A stretch of DNA of 48,482 nt. It comes from JAEUNJ01 sp052035955. GTDB taxonomy: Bacteria > Pseudomonadota > Gammaproteobacteria > Burkholderiales > Rhodocyclaceae. Location of the stretch: positions 1-48,482 of the forward strand of contig JBPOHD010000020.1 in the NCBI GenBank assembly GCA_052035955.1, written 5' to 3'. Shown in pieces: positions 7,691 through 14,611 of the stretch. The notes below the pieces were generated by a model. It was given only the letters and a program-made list of their open reading frames with translations. It was not told the origin of the DNA and searched no databases. The stretch's first letter is position 1. Each line of letters begins with the position of its first letter. Made by a program: the position numbers and the translations under genes.

Positions 7691-9139
7691 TCAGCCGGTG
7701 CGCAGCGGCACGAAGAGGCGCCGTTCGCCGCGCTGCACCAGCAGGGCAATACCCTTTCCGGACTGCTTTACGCGATCCTGCAACTCGGCCACGTCGCCGA
7801 CGCTCTCGCCGTTGGCGGCCAGGATGACGTCGCCGGGACGGATGCCGGCGCGCGCCGCCGGACCGTCGCCGACCCGCTCGACGACGAGGCCCCGGCCACC
7901 GTCCACCTGCGCCTTTTCGGCAGCCGCCAGGGGCCTCAGGACCAATCCCAGACCTCCGGCGGGCACGGCGTCCGGGGCGGCACCACCGGCGGAGGCCACC
8001 TGCATTTCACCGACCTTGAGGTCCATCTGGACGGCGGCGCCCTTGCGCCAGATTTCCAGCCTCGCCGCCCCGCCCGGTGAAGTCCCGGCGACCATGGCCG
8101 GCAATTCCGACGACCGGGCGATGGGCTTGCCGTTGTACTGGAGGATCACGTCGCCGCTCTGCAGGCCCGCCCTGGCAGCCGGGCTGCCGGGCTCGACGCC
8201 GCTGACCAGGGCGCCGCGCGGCCGATCCAGCCCGAAGGACTCGGCGAGGGCCTGGTCCACCTCCTGGATGGACACGCCCAGGCGCCCGCGGCTGACCTTG
8301 CCATGGCTCACCAGCTGGCGCTCCACGTCCATGGCCACGTCGATGGGTATGGCGAAGGACAGGCCCTGGTAGCCGCCGCTGCGGCTGTAGATCTGGGAAT
8401 TGATGCCGATCACCTCGCCGCGCGCGTTGATCAGCGGGCCACCGGAATTCCCGGGGTTGATGGCGACGTCGGTCTGCATGAAGGGAACATATCCCTCGTC
8501 GGGCAGCGTCCGCGCCTTGGCGGAGATGATCCCCGCGGTGACGCTGCTCTCGAAACCGAAGGGGGAACCGATGGCCATCACCCACTCGCCGACCCGCGCC
8601 TGTCCCGAGTCGCCGACCTTCACCGTGGGAAGGCCCCTGGCGTCTATCCTCAGGACGGCCACGTCGGTGAGCCGGTCGATGCCGACCACCTTGGCCCTGA
8701 ATTCGCGCTTGTCGGACAGGCGCACCGTCACTTCGTCGGCATCGGCCACCACATGGGCATTGGTCAGGATCGTTCCTTCGGGACTGACGATGAAGCCGGA
8801 GCCGACGCCCCGACTGGGCACCCGGCCTTCCGGAACCGGCGCTCCGAAGCGGCGCAGGAATTCGTAGAGGGGCGAATCCGGACCGATCTCCGGCATTCCC
8901 CTGGCCGCCGCCTTCGCGTTCCCGGCGACGCTGATGTTGACGACCGCCGGGCCGACCTCCGCTGCGATGGCGGCGAAATCGGGCAGGACGGCGGCCGGGG
9001 TGGCTGCGGGTGCGACGGCGACCGGCGGGGTGACCGCCCGGGCGTCGGGAATTCCGACCTGGTCATGCAGGACATAGCCGCCGGCGAAGGACGCCGCCAC
9101 GGCGGCCGTCAGGGCAAAGCGCTTGGAAATCGGGTTCAT
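7691..9139 (-). CDS. Do-like (DegP/DegQ/MucD) periplasmic serine protease
   Basis: 482-residue trypsin-like protease with two PDZ domains for envelope protein quality control. The N-terminus MNPISKRFALTAAVAASFAG is a signal or anchor segment followed by a Pro/Ala linker. The catalytic triad is His in TNAHVV, Asp in RLTDVAVL and Ser in NPGNSGGPL. PDZ1 covers LGVSIQEVDQALAESFGL to about residue 380 and PDZ2 the last 90 residues (VERVGDGPAARAGIRPGDVI). ATG 9139 is chosen for GAGAGGAAAGGC upstream; the open frame extends another 67 codons without signal-peptide character. The next genes upstream on the same strand are an ECF sigma factor and its anti-sigma factor, consistent with an envelope-stress setting. 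Confidence 0.95.
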   Translation of the reverse strand: MNPISKRFALTAAVAASFAGGYVLHDQVGIPDARAVTPPVAVAPAATPAAVLPDFAAIAAEVGPAVVNISVAGNAKAAARGMPEIGPDSPLYEFLRRFGAPVPEGRVPSRGVGSGFIVSPEGTILTNAHVVADADEVTVRLSDKREFRAKVVGIDRLTDVAVLRIDARGLPTVKVGDSGQARVGEWVMAIGSPFGFESSVTAGIISAKARTLPDEGYVPFMQTDVAINPGNSGGPLINARGEVIGINSQIYSRSGGYQGLSFAIPIDVAMDVERQLVSHGKVSRGRLGVSIQEVDQALAESFGLDRPRGALVSGVEPGSPAARAGLQSGDVILQYNGKPIARSSELPAMVAGTSPGGAARLEIWRKGAAVQMDLKVGEMQVASAGGAAPDAVPAGGLGLVLRPLAAAEKAQVDGGRGLVVERVGDGPAARAGIRPGDVILAANGESVGDVAELQDRVKQSGKGIALLVQRGERRLFVPLRTG

Positions 9140-9219
9140 GCCTTTCCTCTCTGATGAAGGTGGTTTCTTGGGGTGTGTTCGCGTTCGGTGGGCGTGCCGA
9201 CCTTTCCCCGGAGCACGTG

Positions 9220-9279
9220 CTAGAGGCCGAGGTATCGGCGCGATTCGGCCAGGAATCTGGCCACCAGGTTCTGTTCCAT
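9220..9279 (-). CDS. candidate 19-residue leader peptide upstream of the protease
   Basis: A short frame, MEQNLVARFLAESRRYLGL followed by TAG, is preceded by GAAGGGAAAACCG, a good ribosome binding site 6-8 bases before the ATG. It lies 80 bases upstream of the protease start on the same strand. It could be a translated leader or a chance ORF; the only support is the ribosome binding site and position. Confidence 0.3.
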   Translation of the reverse strand: MEQNLVARFLAESRRYLGL

Positions 9280-9688
9280 CGGTTTTCCCTTCGGGAGTTG
9301 CGGACCTGTGGATAGATGGCGTCCGTCCGGCAGGGTTCAATGCGGATTTGTAAGCGGATTTGTCGCCGCCGGCGATTTCCCGGCGGCAGAATGCATGAAG
9401 CCCGTTGCGGCAGTAGCCGGAACGGGCTTCACGGTGACCGCCTTAGCGGTATTTGTACAGCGCCCGCAAGCGGTGATTCAAATCGGCGCTGCCCCGGAGG
9501 GCCGGGACCTGGACGGTCCCCTAGGTAGTCTTCGTCTGATGATGCGATCCGTTGTTCAGCGCTAGGTTCCTCCCGGAAATGCCTCCACATCGAACGCGAT
9601 CACACTGTAGTCCGGCCGCGGGTCGAATGTCAATCCTTTCGACTGCGCCGCGCGCGAGCCCGCTGCCCGGCCTCGGGCAAGCGGTCCC
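9280..9688. other. intergenic region with several hairpins, no protein gene seen
   Basis: About 400 bases between the small leader ORF and the anti-sigma gene. A perfect 10-bp inverted repeat GAAGCCCGTT/AACGGGCTTC lies at 9397-9406 and 9421-9430. A 7-bp pair CAGCGCC/GGCGCTG and a GC-rich ggaccgtcc-type stem follow within 9458-9525. Dense pairing on both strands is compatible with a structured leader or small RNA reading towards the protease, but no known RNA family is recognised. Confidence 0.35.
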
Positions 9689-9898
9689 TCAGGCGCCGCC
9701 GGAACCGCGGCCGCCCGGCACGGCCTTGCCACCGGCATAGCGGCGCAGGGTCTGGCGAAGGAAGAGCATCTGCCGCCGATAGTTGGTACAGCCGCGGCAC
9801 ATGGCCAGGTGGAGACGCAATTGCATCAACTCGCCGATGCTCAGCCGGCGGTCCATGGCCTGGGAAACCAGGCGCGTGGCTTCCTTGCATTTCATCAT
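9689..9898 (-). CDS. zinc-finger anti-sigma factor (zf-HC2 type)
   Basis: 69 residues: MMKCKEATRLVSQAMDRRLS, then QLRLHLAMCRGCTNYRRQM. The His-x3-Cys-x2-Cys motif with an upstream cysteine (MMKC) is the zinc-binding anti-sigma fold. There is no membrane segment, so it is a soluble form. The start ATG overlaps the sigma-factor stop in an ATGA, giving translational coupling. It is expected to bind and hold the neighbouring ECF sigma factor; the signal that releases it is unknown. Confidence 0.85.
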   Translation of the reverse strand: MMKCKEATRLVSQAMDRRLSIGELMQLRLHLAMCRGCTNYRRQMLFLRQTLRRYAGGKAVPGGRGSGGA

Positions 9899-10638
9899 CG
9901 CCGCTCTCCCGGAGCGAACCACCCGCCTTCGAGGCAACGGCGCAGGGCATTGCGGGCCCGGTGCAGGATCACATGGCAGTTGCCGGAGGAGATGCCGAGT
10001 TCGCCGCAGATTTCTTCCGTCTCCAGTTCGAGGAATTCCCGCATCATGAATACCCGGGCCGTATTCTCAGGCAGGTGGTCGAGGCAGGCATCGAAGACCT
10101 CCCAGAACTGCTGCTGCTCGAGGGCCTCGTCCGGCCTGACCCATTCCGCAGGCATGGCGTCCGCGCGCCAGTGGGCATCTGCCCGGAACAGGGCCTCGAA
10201 GGTCTCGTCCAGCCCGTCGCCCTCGGCACCGAGGGCGGATACGTTGACCACCCGCGTGCGCATTCGGATGGCGTCGACGATCTTGTTGCGAAGGATGGCG
10301 AAAACCCAGGTCTTCAATGCCGCACGCCCGCCGAACCGGTCGGCACCGTCGAGCGCGGACACCAGCGCCTCCTGGACCGCGTCCTCGGCCGACTGGGGAT
10401 CGCGCAACTGGAGGATCGCAAAGCGCAGCATGTCGCGCCGGATGTCGGCGAGGAATGCACCGTCGTTCTGCCAATCGGTCTTCTGCAACTGCAAACCCCT
10501 CCCGGGCTCCTGGGGATTCGGCCCGCCGAGGGTGGAACTATACCTTCGTGCCGGGGCCCGGGGGGCGACGGGGCCCGGCCACTCCGCGTCCGAAACCGGC
10601 GGCCGGGCAAGGCTCGGGATGGCGATCGAGGTGTCCAT
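9895..10638 (-). CDS. ECF sigma factor
   Basis: RNA polymerase sigma-70 family protein of the ECF group. Region 2 is DMLRFAILQLRDPQSAEDAVQ followed by EALVSALDGADRFGG and LKTWVFAILRNKIVDAIR. Region 4 is LPENTARVFMMREFLELETE with EEICGELGISSGNCHVILHRAR. The first ~50 residues (Pro/Ala/Arg-rich) are unlike the family, so the true start may be a TTG near 10492, preceded by GGGAGGGG. It overlaps the anti-sigma gene by 4 bases. It probably directs an envelope or oxidative stress regulon and may activate its own promoter. Confidence 0.88.
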   Translation of the reverse strand: MDTSIAIPSLARPPVSDAEWPGPVAPRAPARRYSSTLGGPNPQEPGRGLQLQKTDWQNDGAFLADIRRDMLRFAILQLRDPQSAEDAVQEALVSALDGADRFGGRAALKTWVFAILRNKIVDAIRMRTRVVNVSALGAEGDGLDETFEALFRADAHWRADAMPAEWVRPDEALEQQQFWEVFDACLDHLPENTARVFMMREFLELETEEICGELGISSGNCHVILHRARNALRRCLEGGWFAPGERR

Positions 10639-10723
10639 GGGGTTTGGTCGGCGAAACCGCTCCCGGCTTACAGGCGCCGCCAGCGTGACAGGCGTAGCCG
10701 CAGGCTCGGGCGTCGCCGGAGGC

Positions 10724-11143
10724 TCAGGGGTCCGGGAACCCGGCAGCGTGGCGGACGATCCATTCGTCCGCCGCCTGTTCGCTGGTCAGCTCGCGCCCGG
10801 TCCGGGCCATCCGGCGCCGATAGCTCTCGATGTGGCACACCTGTTCGACCATGCGCACGAGGAAGGCCTCGTCGACGCCGCCGAAGCAAACACCAATTGC
10901 ATAACCCGGGCCCTCACGGCGGCACCAGGCAACCCGGGCCTCCGGGAGCTCGCAGGGGGGCTGCAGTCCGGGAAGCCTCAGGGTGATGCGGGTGTCCGGC
11001 GGCAGCCTCCTCGGGGAATGGAAGGCGAGTCCGCCGCAGCCGATGTCCTTCATCGATCGGGTTGCGGGTCGGTCAGCCGCCTCCTGGCAGACCTCGATGG
11101 GCAGGTCCGACGGATGGCGAATGAATCGGCGGGCATTGGCCAA
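10724..11143 (-). CDS. PilZ-domain protein (c-di-GMP receptor candidate)
   Basis: 139 residues from a TTG start that has GGAGG 8 bases upstream on the minus strand. The RxxxR motif is RRFIRHP at the N-terminus. The second motif is KDIGCGGLAF, where the usual D-x-S-x-x-G has glycine in place of serine. The beta-barrel continues through VAWCRREGPGYAIGVCFGG and a C-terminal helix follows (VRMVEQVCHIESYRRRM). It probably senses c-di-GMP; the altered second motif could weaken binding. It diverges from a second PilZ gene at 11280. Confidence 0.82.
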   Translation of the reverse strand: MANARRFIRHPSDLPIEVCQEAADRPATRSMKDIGCGGLAFHSPRRLPPDTRITLRLPGLQPPCELPEARVAWCRREGPGYAIGVCFGGVDEAFLVRMVEQVCHIESYRRRMARTGRELTSEQAADEWIVRHAAGFPDP

Positions 11144-11279
11144 GGGCTTGCCTCCGGAAACCGGTCGCCGGCAATGGCGGCCGAAGGCCCCATTGCATCA
11201 TGCCGGCGGAGGTCCTGACAACAGGTGAGACACCGGGCATCGCGCGACAAAACGGGCCGCCATCGGTTAAGCTTGCCCC

Positions 11280-11927
11280 ATGACCGCTCCCAACGATCCT
11301 TCCACCGGCTTGGAGCGCCGGCAGAATTCCCGCTATCGCCTGGTCCGGCCCCTGACCGGATTCATCGAACACAGCGAAGAGCGATTCCCGGGTTCCGTAC
11401 TGGACCTTTCGGTTTCCGGTTTCCTCCTCTACCTGCCGGGCGGCGATCCGGAACGCTTCCGCAAGCGCAGCGAGATGGACTTCGGCGAGGTGGTGTTCGG
11501 CGACACCACCTTCGGCGGATTCGGCCGCATCGCCAACGTCCGCACCCTCACCGGCGGCCCGGGGCTCGGTTTCCAGTGGGACGACTACGTCTATCAGGAA
11601 TCGCGCCAGGTCATCGACAAGCTGATCGCGGACCTCACCATGCAGCGATTGGCCGGCGCCGCGAGGCGACGGGGTGACCTCGTCACGGTCCACGGGCACC
11701 TCTCGGCTGCGCTTTCCATGGACATCCACGCCGCGATCACCGCCGGAGCCCGTCGCATTTCCCTGGCGGCGACGGCCTCCCTCGACTCGTCGGGGCTCAA
11801 CATCCTCCTCGATCTGGTCAAGTCGGGCGTCGCCATCGCCGACGCGGCCCCCGAGATCCGCGAGCCCCTGCAGCGATTCCGGCTGCTCGACCCGCCGCCG
11901 GTTGCCGGCTCCCAAGAAGGCAACTGA
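11280..11927 (+). CDS. PilZ-STAS fusion protein
   Basis: 215 residues. The N-terminal PilZ domain (1-115) has both c-di-GMP motifs: RRQNSRYRL, with the two arginines, and DLSVSGFLL (D-x-S-x-x-G). The C-terminal part (130-205) resembles a STAS/anti-sigma-antagonist fold: VHGHLSAALSMDIHAAI, then ISLAATASLDSSGLNILLDL, with the D-S-S-G site that is phosphorylated in SpoIIAA-like proteins. This would couple c-di-GMP to a partner-switching output. It diverges from the single-domain PilZ gene 137 bases away. The STAS call is based on pattern and is less certain than PilZ. Confidence 0.7.
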   Translation: MTAPNDPSTGLERRQNSRYRLVRPLTGFIEHSEERFPGSVLDLSVSGFLLYLPGGDPERFRKRSEMDFGEVVFGDTTFGGFGRIANVRTLTGGPGLGFQWDDYVYQESRQVIDKLIADLTMQRLAGAARRRGDLVTVHGHLSAALSMDIHAAITAGARRISLAATASLDSSGLNILLDLVKSGVAIADAAPEIREPLQRFRLLDPPPVAGSQEGN

Positions 11928-11966
11928 CGCCGTAACCGCCATCGACCGCCAACCCGTGTTCCGGGC

Positions 11967-12665
11967 ATGGCACCTTTCCAAGACCGCCCCGTGACCACCC
12001 TGCGCATCTTCCTCGCCATCACCGCCCTCACCATCGCCGCGCTGGCGGTGCCCTTCTTCCTGCCCGGCGGTCCCGGCCCCGCGCCGGGAGAAGCCGACCA
12101 GGGCCTGCCCTGGCAGGTGGAAGCCCTGCCGGGAGGCCGTTCGCGCGTTTTCGGATTGGTCCTCGGCGACGCCACCCTGGAGGATGCGCGCGCCCGCCTC
12201 GGCAAGGGCATGCAGGTCGCGATCGTCGTCGCACCGGGCGAACCGGCATCCCTGGAAGCCTTCCACGACCAGGTGAACGCCGGCTTCGTGCTCGGCCGCA
12301 TGGTGCTCGGCACCAAGCTTCCCCTCCCGAGCATCGAGGCGATGCTGGCCCGCGCCAAGAAGGCCGAGTACATGGAGAGCACCACGCGCCGGGTCACGCT
12401 GAACGACGAGGACATGGCCGCGGCGCTTGCCGCCACCGTTTCCGCCATCGCCTTCGTCCCGACCGTCCAACTCGACGAGGCGATGGTCCTCCAGCGTTTC
12501 GGACAGCCCGCGCAGCGGCTGCGTTCATCGCCCACCACCGAGCATTTCCTCTACCCCGAGCGGGGCCTGGACCTGGTCCTGGACAGTGCCGGCAAGGAAG
12601 TGCTCCAGTACGTGGCGCCGCGCGACTTCGAGCGCTTGCGGGCGCCCCTGGTCGGCAAGCCGTGA
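11967..12665 (+). CDS. membrane-anchored conserved hypothetical protein
   Basis: 232 residues from ATG 11967; a GTG at 11991 (VTTLRIFLAITAL) would place the signal-anchor at the very N-terminus and is equally plausible, since neither start has a clear ribosome binding site. One hydrophobic segment (FLAITALTIAALAVPFFL) is followed by a periplasmic domain starting PWQVEALPGGRSRVFGLVLG with LEDARARLGKGMQVAIV. The tail reads FLYPERGLDLVLDSAGKEVLQYVAP. It resembles conserved betaproteobacterial proteins of unknown function. It lies between the PilZ-STAS and FAD-oxidoreductase genes on the same strand. Confidence 0.75.
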   Translation: MAPFQDRPVTTLRIFLAITALTIAALAVPFFLPGGPGPAPGEADQGLPWQVEALPGGRSRVFGLVLGDATLEDARARLGKGMQVAIVVAPGEPASLEAFHDQVNAGFVLGRMVLGTKLPLPSIEAMLARAKKAEYMESTTRRVTLNDEDMAAALAATVSAIAFVPTVQLDEAMVLQRFGQPAQRLRSSPTTEHFLYPERGLDLVLDSAGKEVLQYVAPRDFERLRAPLVGKP

Positions 12666-12734
12666 GCATCGCCCGGGCTCCATCGGCCATCCGGCACGAC
12701 GCCGCGCCGAAGGCAGGCTGAGGGACGGGGTCGG

Positions 12735-13835
12735 ATGGAGGCCGTAGACGCGGTCGTGATCGGCGCCGGCGTCGTCGGCCTGGCCTGCGCCAGGGCCCTG
12801 GCGCTGCGAGGCCGCGAGGTGCTGATCCTGGAACGCCACGACAGCTTCGGGACCGAAACCAGCGCCCGCAACAGCGAAGTGATCCACGCCGGCCTCTACT
12901 ACCCCACCGGATCGCGGAAGGCGTCCCTGTGCGTCGCCGGCAACCGGTCCCTCTACGCCTACTGCGAAGGGCGCGGCATTGCCCACCGGCGTTGCGGCAA
13001 GCTCGTCGTCGCCACCGAGGCGGGGCAGGAGGAGAAACTCCGGGCCCTGTGCCGCCAGGGGCAGGCCAACGGCGTCGAAGGCCTGGCCCTCCTCTCGGCC
13101 GGGGAGGCCAGGCGACTGGAGCCGGCGCTGCGTTGCCGTGCCGCGCTGCTATCGCCCGCCACGGGCATTGTGGACAGCCACGCGCTCATGCTGGCGCTCC
13201 TGGGGGACGCGGAAGGGCGGGGCGCCACCCTGGTCCTGCGCACACGGGTCGCCGGGGGCCGCATCGACGACCACGGCATGGTGCTGAATACCGAGGGCGC
13301 CGAAAGTTTCCGCCTGCGGGCCCGCACCGTCGTCAATTCGGCGGGGCTTTCGGCCCCCGCCGTCGCCGCCAGCCTGGGCGGGTTCCCGCCGTCCGCCTTG
13401 CCCCTGGCCCGTTACGCGAAGGGCAGCTACTTCACGCTGGCTGGACGGGCCCCGTTCTCGCATCTCGTCTATCCACTGCCGGTGGCCGGCGGCCTGGGCA
13501 TCCACCTGACCCTGGACCTGGGCGGCCAGGCCCGTTTCGGACCGGATGTGCAGTGGGTGGAGAAGCCCGATTGCCGGGTCGATCCGGCACGGGCGGCGGC
13601 ATTCGCCTCCGAGGTCAGGCGCTACTGGCCGGACCTGCCGGAAGACGCCCTCGTCCCGGGCTACGCGGGGGTGCGACCGAAGGTCACGGAGCCGGGAGAG
13701 CCGCCCGCAGACTTCGTGATCCAGGGGCCCGCTGACCACGGCGTCGCCGGCCTGGTCAATCTGTTCGGCATTGAGTCGCCAGGACTCACGTCCTGCCTGA
13801 CCATCGCGGAGGCCGTCGCGGCGGCGGTGACGTAG
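12735..13835 (+). CDS. FAD-dependent oxidoreductase, L-2-hydroxyglutarate dehydrogenase (LhgO)-like
   Basis: 366 residues of the DAO/LhgO family. The dinucleotide fold is VVIGAGVVGLACARALALRG, followed by ETSARNSEVIHAGLYYP, the hallmark stretch of L-2-hydroxyglutarate oxidases. Further matches are GIVDSHALM, VVNSAGLSAP, the product-site region YAKGSYFTLAGRAPFSHLVYP and GYAGVRPK. It would oxidise L-2-hydroxyglutarate (or a related 2-hydroxyacid) to 2-oxoglutarate, passing electrons to quinone. The ATG has GGGACGGGG upstream. The 2-oxoglutarate product is the substrate of Kor-type enzymes in the same window, but no direct link is shown. Confidence 0.85.
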   Translation: MEAVDAVVIGAGVVGLACARALALRGREVLILERHDSFGTETSARNSEVIHAGLYYPTGSRKASLCVAGNRSLYAYCEGRGIAHRRCGKLVVATEAGQEEKLRALCRQGQANGVEGLALLSAGEARRLEPALRCRAALLSPATGIVDSHALMLALLGDAEGRGATLVLRTRVAGGRIDDHGMVLNTEGAESFRLRARTVVNSAGLSAPAVAASLGGFPPSALPLARYAKGSYFTLAGRAPFSHLVYPLPVAGGLGIHLTLDLGGQARFGPDVQWVEKPDCRVDPARAAAFASEVRRYWPDLPEDALVPGYAGVRPKVTEPGEPPADFVIQGPADHGVAGLVNLFGIESPGLTSCLTIAEAVAAAVT

Positions 13836-13984
13836 GCGTCCCGTCGCTCCGAAGGGCGGGCAAGACCCGTCGGCGGCGGCCGAGAATAGGTTGTATCCCC
13901 TAGAAAACCCGGGAAAAATCCGACCATGCCGAGCGGGTCCGTGGGGGATGCGCCGGTGCCCATAGCGAATAAAAGGAGATCACC

Positions 13985-14554
13985 ATGGTTGCCAAGACCG
14001 CCCGTCCCGCCGCCAAGCCGAAAGCAGCCAAGGCGCCCGCCGCGAAGCCCGCCGCCAGCAAGCGCCCTGCGGCCAAGGCCGCCCCGAAGCTTGCCCCGAA
14101 GGCGAAGAAGGAAGCCTCCCTGCTGCGCAAGATCACGGCCAAGAACCGCGAAAACGTCTCCGCCGCCATCGGCGTGACCCGCGACGTGTCCTTCCGCCTG
14201 ATCGATTCCCAACGGGCCATCTGGCTCGCCGGGCTGGGTGCCTTGGCGAAGGCCAGCACCACGGCGGGAGCCAAGGGCGGCAAGGCTTTCGAGTCCCTGG
14301 TCAAGGCGGGGGAGATCCTCGAATCCCAGGCCCGCACCGCCATCGATACCAACGCCGACCGGCTCAAGGGCGGCATCGATACGGCGACGACCTATCTGGA
14401 CAAGAACCTCGTCAAGTTCGAGGATGCCTTCGACACCCGCGTCGAACAGGCCCTCGAGCGCCTCGGCTTTCCGAAGAACGAGGCCTTCCGGCAATTGTTC
14501 GACCGCCTTTCCGAGCTGACCAGGAAGCTCGAGGAAAGGGTACGCGGCAAGTAG
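13985..14554 (+). CDS. PHA granule-associated phasin with Ala/Lys/Pro-rich tail (PhaI/PhaF-like)
   Basis: 189 residues. The first ~45 are Lys/Ala/Pro repeats (AAKPKAAKAPAAKPAASKRP), histone-H1-like as in PhaF. The remainder is a long amphipathic helical phasin domain (SAAIGVTRDVSFRLIDSQRA, GAKGGKAFESLVKAGEILES) ending in a coiled-coil. It binds polyhydroxyalkanoate granules and probably also DNA through the basic region. AAAAGGAGATCACC gives a strong ribosome binding site. The basic part is N-terminal here, as the reading frame shows, whereas Pseudomonas PhaF has it at the C-terminus. Confidence 0.85.
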   Translation: MVAKTARPAAKPKAAKAPAAKPAASKRPAAKAAPKLAPKAKKEASLLRKITAKNRENVSAAIGVTRDVSFRLIDSQRAIWLAGLGALAKASTTAGAKGGKAFESLVKAGEILESQARTAIDTNADRLKGGIDTATTYLDKNLVKFEDAFDTRVEQALERLGFPKNEAFRQLFDRLSELTRKLEERVRGK

Positions 14555-14611
14555 GTCCCCGCCCACCGCGTCCGGCTCCCCCCTGCGGGACCGGGCGCGT
14601 AGAATGCCGCG

